Positions 15,776 to 18,106 of a stretch of 18,106 nt of DNA are shown here, one piece after another. Both the position numbers and the translations under genes were made by a program. Every line of letters starts with the position of its first letter. The stretch's first letter is position 1. The DNA is from Spongiibacteraceae bacterium (GTDB taxonomy: Bacteria; Pseudomonadota; Gammaproteobacteria; Pseudomonadales; PIVM01), in contig JAUXDF010000015.1 of the NCBI GenBank assembly GCA_030618505.1, forward strand, positions 1-18,106. Reading direction: 5' to 3'. The notes below the pieces were generated by a model. The model was given only the letters and a program-made list of their open reading frames with translations, made no database searches and was not told the DNA's origin.

Positions 15776-17572
15776 TTATATGCTGTTTGAGTCAAGGTGC
15801 TGTAATTCACCGATGGCGGGCGGTTGGTAGGTCTTGGTCTTATGATCCTTGCCAGACCACTGCATCCATAACCATTTGCTATCTTCCAGAGGTTTGTCAA
15901 ATACATAGCGTGCTTTTTTAGGTATACCGAAGCGATCCACTGCCAGTACTGTTATCTCGATATCACCAGTAGTGAATTGCTCTCCTGCTTTAACAGGGTT
16001 GTCAAAGCTTCGAAATAACAATGGGTAAGTACCGGTATGGGTGGTAAAGCCAATATCGCTGGCAATAGTCAGGGTGTACTCATCTTGTCGAGTTATAGTG
16101 TATGGGCCTGGAGAGCCCGTCAGGCTATAGTTTTTCTCAGGAGTAGCTTCGTCGAGGTAGCGCTTAAGAAGCACTTGGTAGGCTAGGTGAGGCACTTTTA
16201 TCGGGTTGACATACACGATTTGCTGGCTGTGAGGGATCTCAGGCATGGGTAGATTGTTGATGCTTTCCAGGGTTTCTGCCGAGGAAACCATTGGCGTACT
16301 TATGCTAACCGCGATAAACGCTAAAGGATGGATGATGCCGTGCATTATCCACAGGAAAGCACAAGCTGCTGCTGCCGCCCCTGAGCGTACAATAGAGTTA
16401 TTGTTGTTGCTCCAGGCTAATAAAAATTGCGCTAGAAGCCCTGCTGCCGCAATGTTGGTTAATACCAGCATCCGCGATTGCGGGGGTGCCGTACAAGCAG
16501 GTATAAGCGCTAGCAGAATGCCTAAAAATAAAAAGCGTGCGCTTGCATTGCATTTTAGTAAAGGCCACAGCAATACGGTGATTAGAGCAAAAAAACTTGC
16601 CGACATGAAAACTACTGACCAAGCAGGCCCGTCAATAGCCCTGGGTAAAAACTCAACTGGAATGCCGCTCCATTGCGTGAATAGCAGCAATGGATAGCGC
16701 TTAATCAAGCTGACGAGAAAATAGGGCAAGTTATCGCCCGGATCTAAATAAAAGCTGGTGCCACTGGAGCCGTGGCCGGCACTCTTGTATAACGCAAACC
16801 AAACAAAGGCGATGACTGCATAGGGGATTAGGACTGTAAATCGTATTAGACCTGGTTTTCGATCCATAAACAGTGTGTAGCTGAATAAAAAAGCGCAGGT
16901 AGCTAAAGCTGCTTCGCCACTAAAAAACCCAAGAATAAGGGTAAGCATGGCCAACAACCCCATGCTTAGATTACCTTCACTGCGCCAGCGATGATGGAGC
17001 AATAGGGTAAGCGCTGCGAAGGTGGCAGTTAGTAGTGCGGTGCGATTGGCTACCCAGATAAGGGCCTGGACGTGGCTGACATTTAGTGCGAAAAAAAATG
17101 TCGCAAGTATCACTGGTGCGCGTCCTGGAAGTAGCCGCTTGAAAAAGTGATAGGCGGCAGTAACCATTAGTGCATACCACAGGATACTGTGGAGTGACAT
17201 GCCAGTCATATTGTTGCGCCATAACTTAAAATCGATCAGGTGAGTGACAGCGGTCAGGGCGCGGAAAAAATTAATTTTAATCTGTGGGTCTGTCCACCAA
17301 GGCAGCCCTAGATATTCAACTATCATCTGAGTGTATTCTGGCTTACCTTCCACCAAGGTGTACAGACTTAACAAACGTGAGCCAGGTGATACCCAAGGCA
17401 GCGAGCCAAATTCTGTTAGCAGTATGTCATCCATTTGTGGAAGACGTGCTTGAGAGACAAACAGAAAACAAATAATCAATGCTGCAACAATTGCAAGCAA
17501 AGTCAAAGGGGAGGAAAACCAGCGCGTAAGTCGGCCTTCTATTGAGTGGTGGTGCAGAGAATCTTGTATCAT
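15776..17572 (-). CDS. Polytopic membrane protein, GT-C glycosyltransferase-like
   Basis: 598 aa. A short cytoplasmic N-terminus is followed by a first helix (~residues 20-42). Straight after it comes MDDILL, an acidic pair at 48-49 in the first outer loop, where GT-C enzymes (PMT/ArnT-like) keep their catalytic Asp/Glu. About ten more helices run to ~residue 430; NVSHVQALIWVANRTALL is the most distinctive stretch. Residues ~430-598 are a soluble, beta-rich, probably periplasmic domain. GT-C enzymes use polyprenyl-phosphate sugars and act at the outer face of the inner membrane. I do not recognise a named family, and the assignment depends on topology and the DD pair, so 'uncharacterised polytopic protein' is the safe alternative. 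The start ATG 17572 has only a weak Shine-Dalgarno. A candidate promoter lies 64 bp upstream. Confidence 0.75.
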   Translation of the reverse strand: MIQDSLHHHSIEGRLTRWFSSPLTLLAIVAALIICFLFVSQARLPQMDDILLTEFGSLPWVSPGSRLLSLYTLVEGKPEYTQMIVEYLGLPWWTDPQIKINFFRALTAVTHLIDFKLWRNNMTGMSLHSILWYALMVTAAYHFFKRLLPGRAPVILATFFFALNVSHVQALIWVANRTALLTATFAALTLLLHHRWRSEGNLSMGLLAMLTLILGFFSGEAALATCAFLFSYTLFMDRKPGLIRFTVLIPYAVIAFVWFALYKSAGHGSSGTSFYLDPGDNLPYFLVSLIKRYPLLLFTQWSGIPVEFLPRAIDGPAWSVVFMSASFFALITVLLWPLLKCNASARFLFLGILLALIPACTAPPQSRMLVLTNIAAAGLLAQFLLAWSNNNNSIVRSGAAAAACAFLWIMHGIIHPLAFIAVSISTPMVSSAETLESINNLPMPEIPHSQQIVYVNPIKVPHLAYQVLLKRYLDEATPEKNYSLTGSPGPYTITRQDEYTLTIASDIGFTTHTGTYPLLFRSFDNPVKAGEQFTTGDIEITVLAVDRFGIPKKARYVFDKPLEDSKWLWMQWSGKDHKTKTYQPPAIGELQHLDSNSI

Positions 17573-17840
17573 TATTTTTGGAGATTCCGAGGCTAAGTGT
17601 GGAAAGGACTTTAGAGCCCAGCCGAAAATTTAAATATAATATCATTATGCCAAAACAGTGTCAGCAAAACAACGCACACTACAGCAAATCTTGGCCAAAC
17701 ACACATTTTCGATAAAACTCACGCATACAGCAATTGAGCCCCCAAGCAGCGCCTAATTTCACCGGTCTTTCTCAAAGGGTTAATAATTCAGGCAGGCGTC
17801 GAGCTACGCCAATCAGCGCATAAGCCTCATCAGCGTTTGC
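17573..17840. other. Non-coding spacer between GT-C-like gene and transposase remnant
   Basis: 268 bp. It holds the leader and promoter of the - strand membrane protein (17636-17664) and, further right, sequence that would be the 3' flank of the insertion-sequence remnant. I could not define the terminal inverted repeat of the element because only one end is in the window. No ORF or RNA gene is seen. Confidence 0.5.
17636..17664 (-). promoter_or_regulatory. Sigma70-type promoter of the GT-C-like gene
   Basis: On the - strand CTGACA (17659-17664) and TATTAT (17636-17641) are 17 bp apart. Initiation would be near 17629, with a 57-nt leader to ATG 17572. The region is AT-rich, which raises the chance of a fortuitous match. 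Confidence 0.42.
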
Positions 17841-18106
17841 TCAGTGTTTTTCAAAAGCAGAGATATCACCGCGATCACTCATGAGTCGCCGCATCAGATT
17901 ATTCCAGCTATTGAACTAAAAGAAATCAATAAGAGCCCGAAACTTTTTCCGCATGTAGGTTTTTGTGTACAGTGCACGACGGCATGCCTGATAGGCTGGA
18001 TCACTGAGTTCAAATAGCTGATGGAAGAAGAATGCCAGCAGCGTCAGCAAATACAGGTTGTGGCTAAGGTGCTGTTTGCCGTGACCAAAGTTATGATCAA
18101 GGTGGT
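17841..18106 (-). pseudogene. C-terminal remnant of a DDE (IS4-like) transposase with in-frame amber
   Basis: Reading the - strand from 18104 gives a peptide beginning HLDHNFGHGKQHLSHNLYLL and continuing LAFFFHQLFELSDPAYQA. This is typical of the end of IS4-like DDE transposases, where FGHG, a Leu-rich helix and an LFEL-type segment close the protein. The frame meets TAG at 17916-17918 after ALIDFF, then continues FNSWNNLMRRLMSDRGD to TGA at 17841-17843. The family-like FNSW after the stop shows that the true C-terminus lies beyond the amber codon. The gene therefore appears to be decayed or slightly truncated. The rest lies outside the window. The exact family is not certain; assignment is from remembered motifs. 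Confidence 0.62.

Noticed and set aside
16245..16697. 150-aa + strand reading frame
   Set aside because: It is antisense to the hydrophobic helices of the GT-C-like gene and has no family-like motif or Shine-Dalgarno.
1..18106. CRISPR arrays, tRNA or rRNA genes, toxin-antitoxin or defence systems
   Set aside because: No regularly spaced repeats, cloverleaf-like sequence or recognisable defence motifs were found on either strand.

Overview
The window comes from a marine-type gammaproteobacterium of moderate GC content. This is inferred from the PfaABCD-style lipid synthase, the codon use and the spacing of the ORFs. I cannot name the genus; a Cellvibrionales- or Alteromonadales-like host is only a guess.

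Positions 1-10446 hold a polyunsaturated fatty acid (PUFA, 'Pfa') synthase cluster on the + strand. In order it contains the last 80 codons of pfaA, then pfaB (degenerate KS plus acyltransferase), pfaC (KS, chain-length factor and four hot-dog dehydratase folds) and pfaD (FMN-dependent enoyl reductase). The four proteins should work as one iterative megasynthase making EPA, DHA or a similar polyene acyl chain. The chain would be built on the tandem ACPs of PfaA, outside the window. The phosphopantetheinyl transferase (PfaE) that the ACPs need is not in the window. A long imperfect inverted repeat (10455-10500) follows pfaD and may end the operon.

Positions 10562-13868 (+ strand) hold three envelope/glycolipid-type genes. 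These are a membrane O-acyltransferase (acyltransferase-3 family), a small GtrA-family membrane protein, and an unusual fusion of a flippase-like/LPG-synthase-type membrane domain with a class I SAM methyltransferase.

A gap of about 320 bp separates these from two - strand genes. They are a second acyltransferase-3 protein (14190-15557), with a good sigma70-type promoter overlapped by a Fur-like sequence, and a polytopic GT-C-like membrane protein (15776-17572), with its own candidate promoter. At the right edge is the C-terminal end of a decayed DDE transposase (- strand) with an in-frame amber codon, so an insertion-sequence remnant borders the region.

The pfa genes are a known system. The parts that merit a second look are the internal start signal at the KS-CLF/dehydratase junction of pfaC, the flippase-methyltransferase fusion, the lipid/glycolipid modification genes packed against the PUFA cluster, the shared Fur-like motif upstream of two of them, and a REP-like hairpin.
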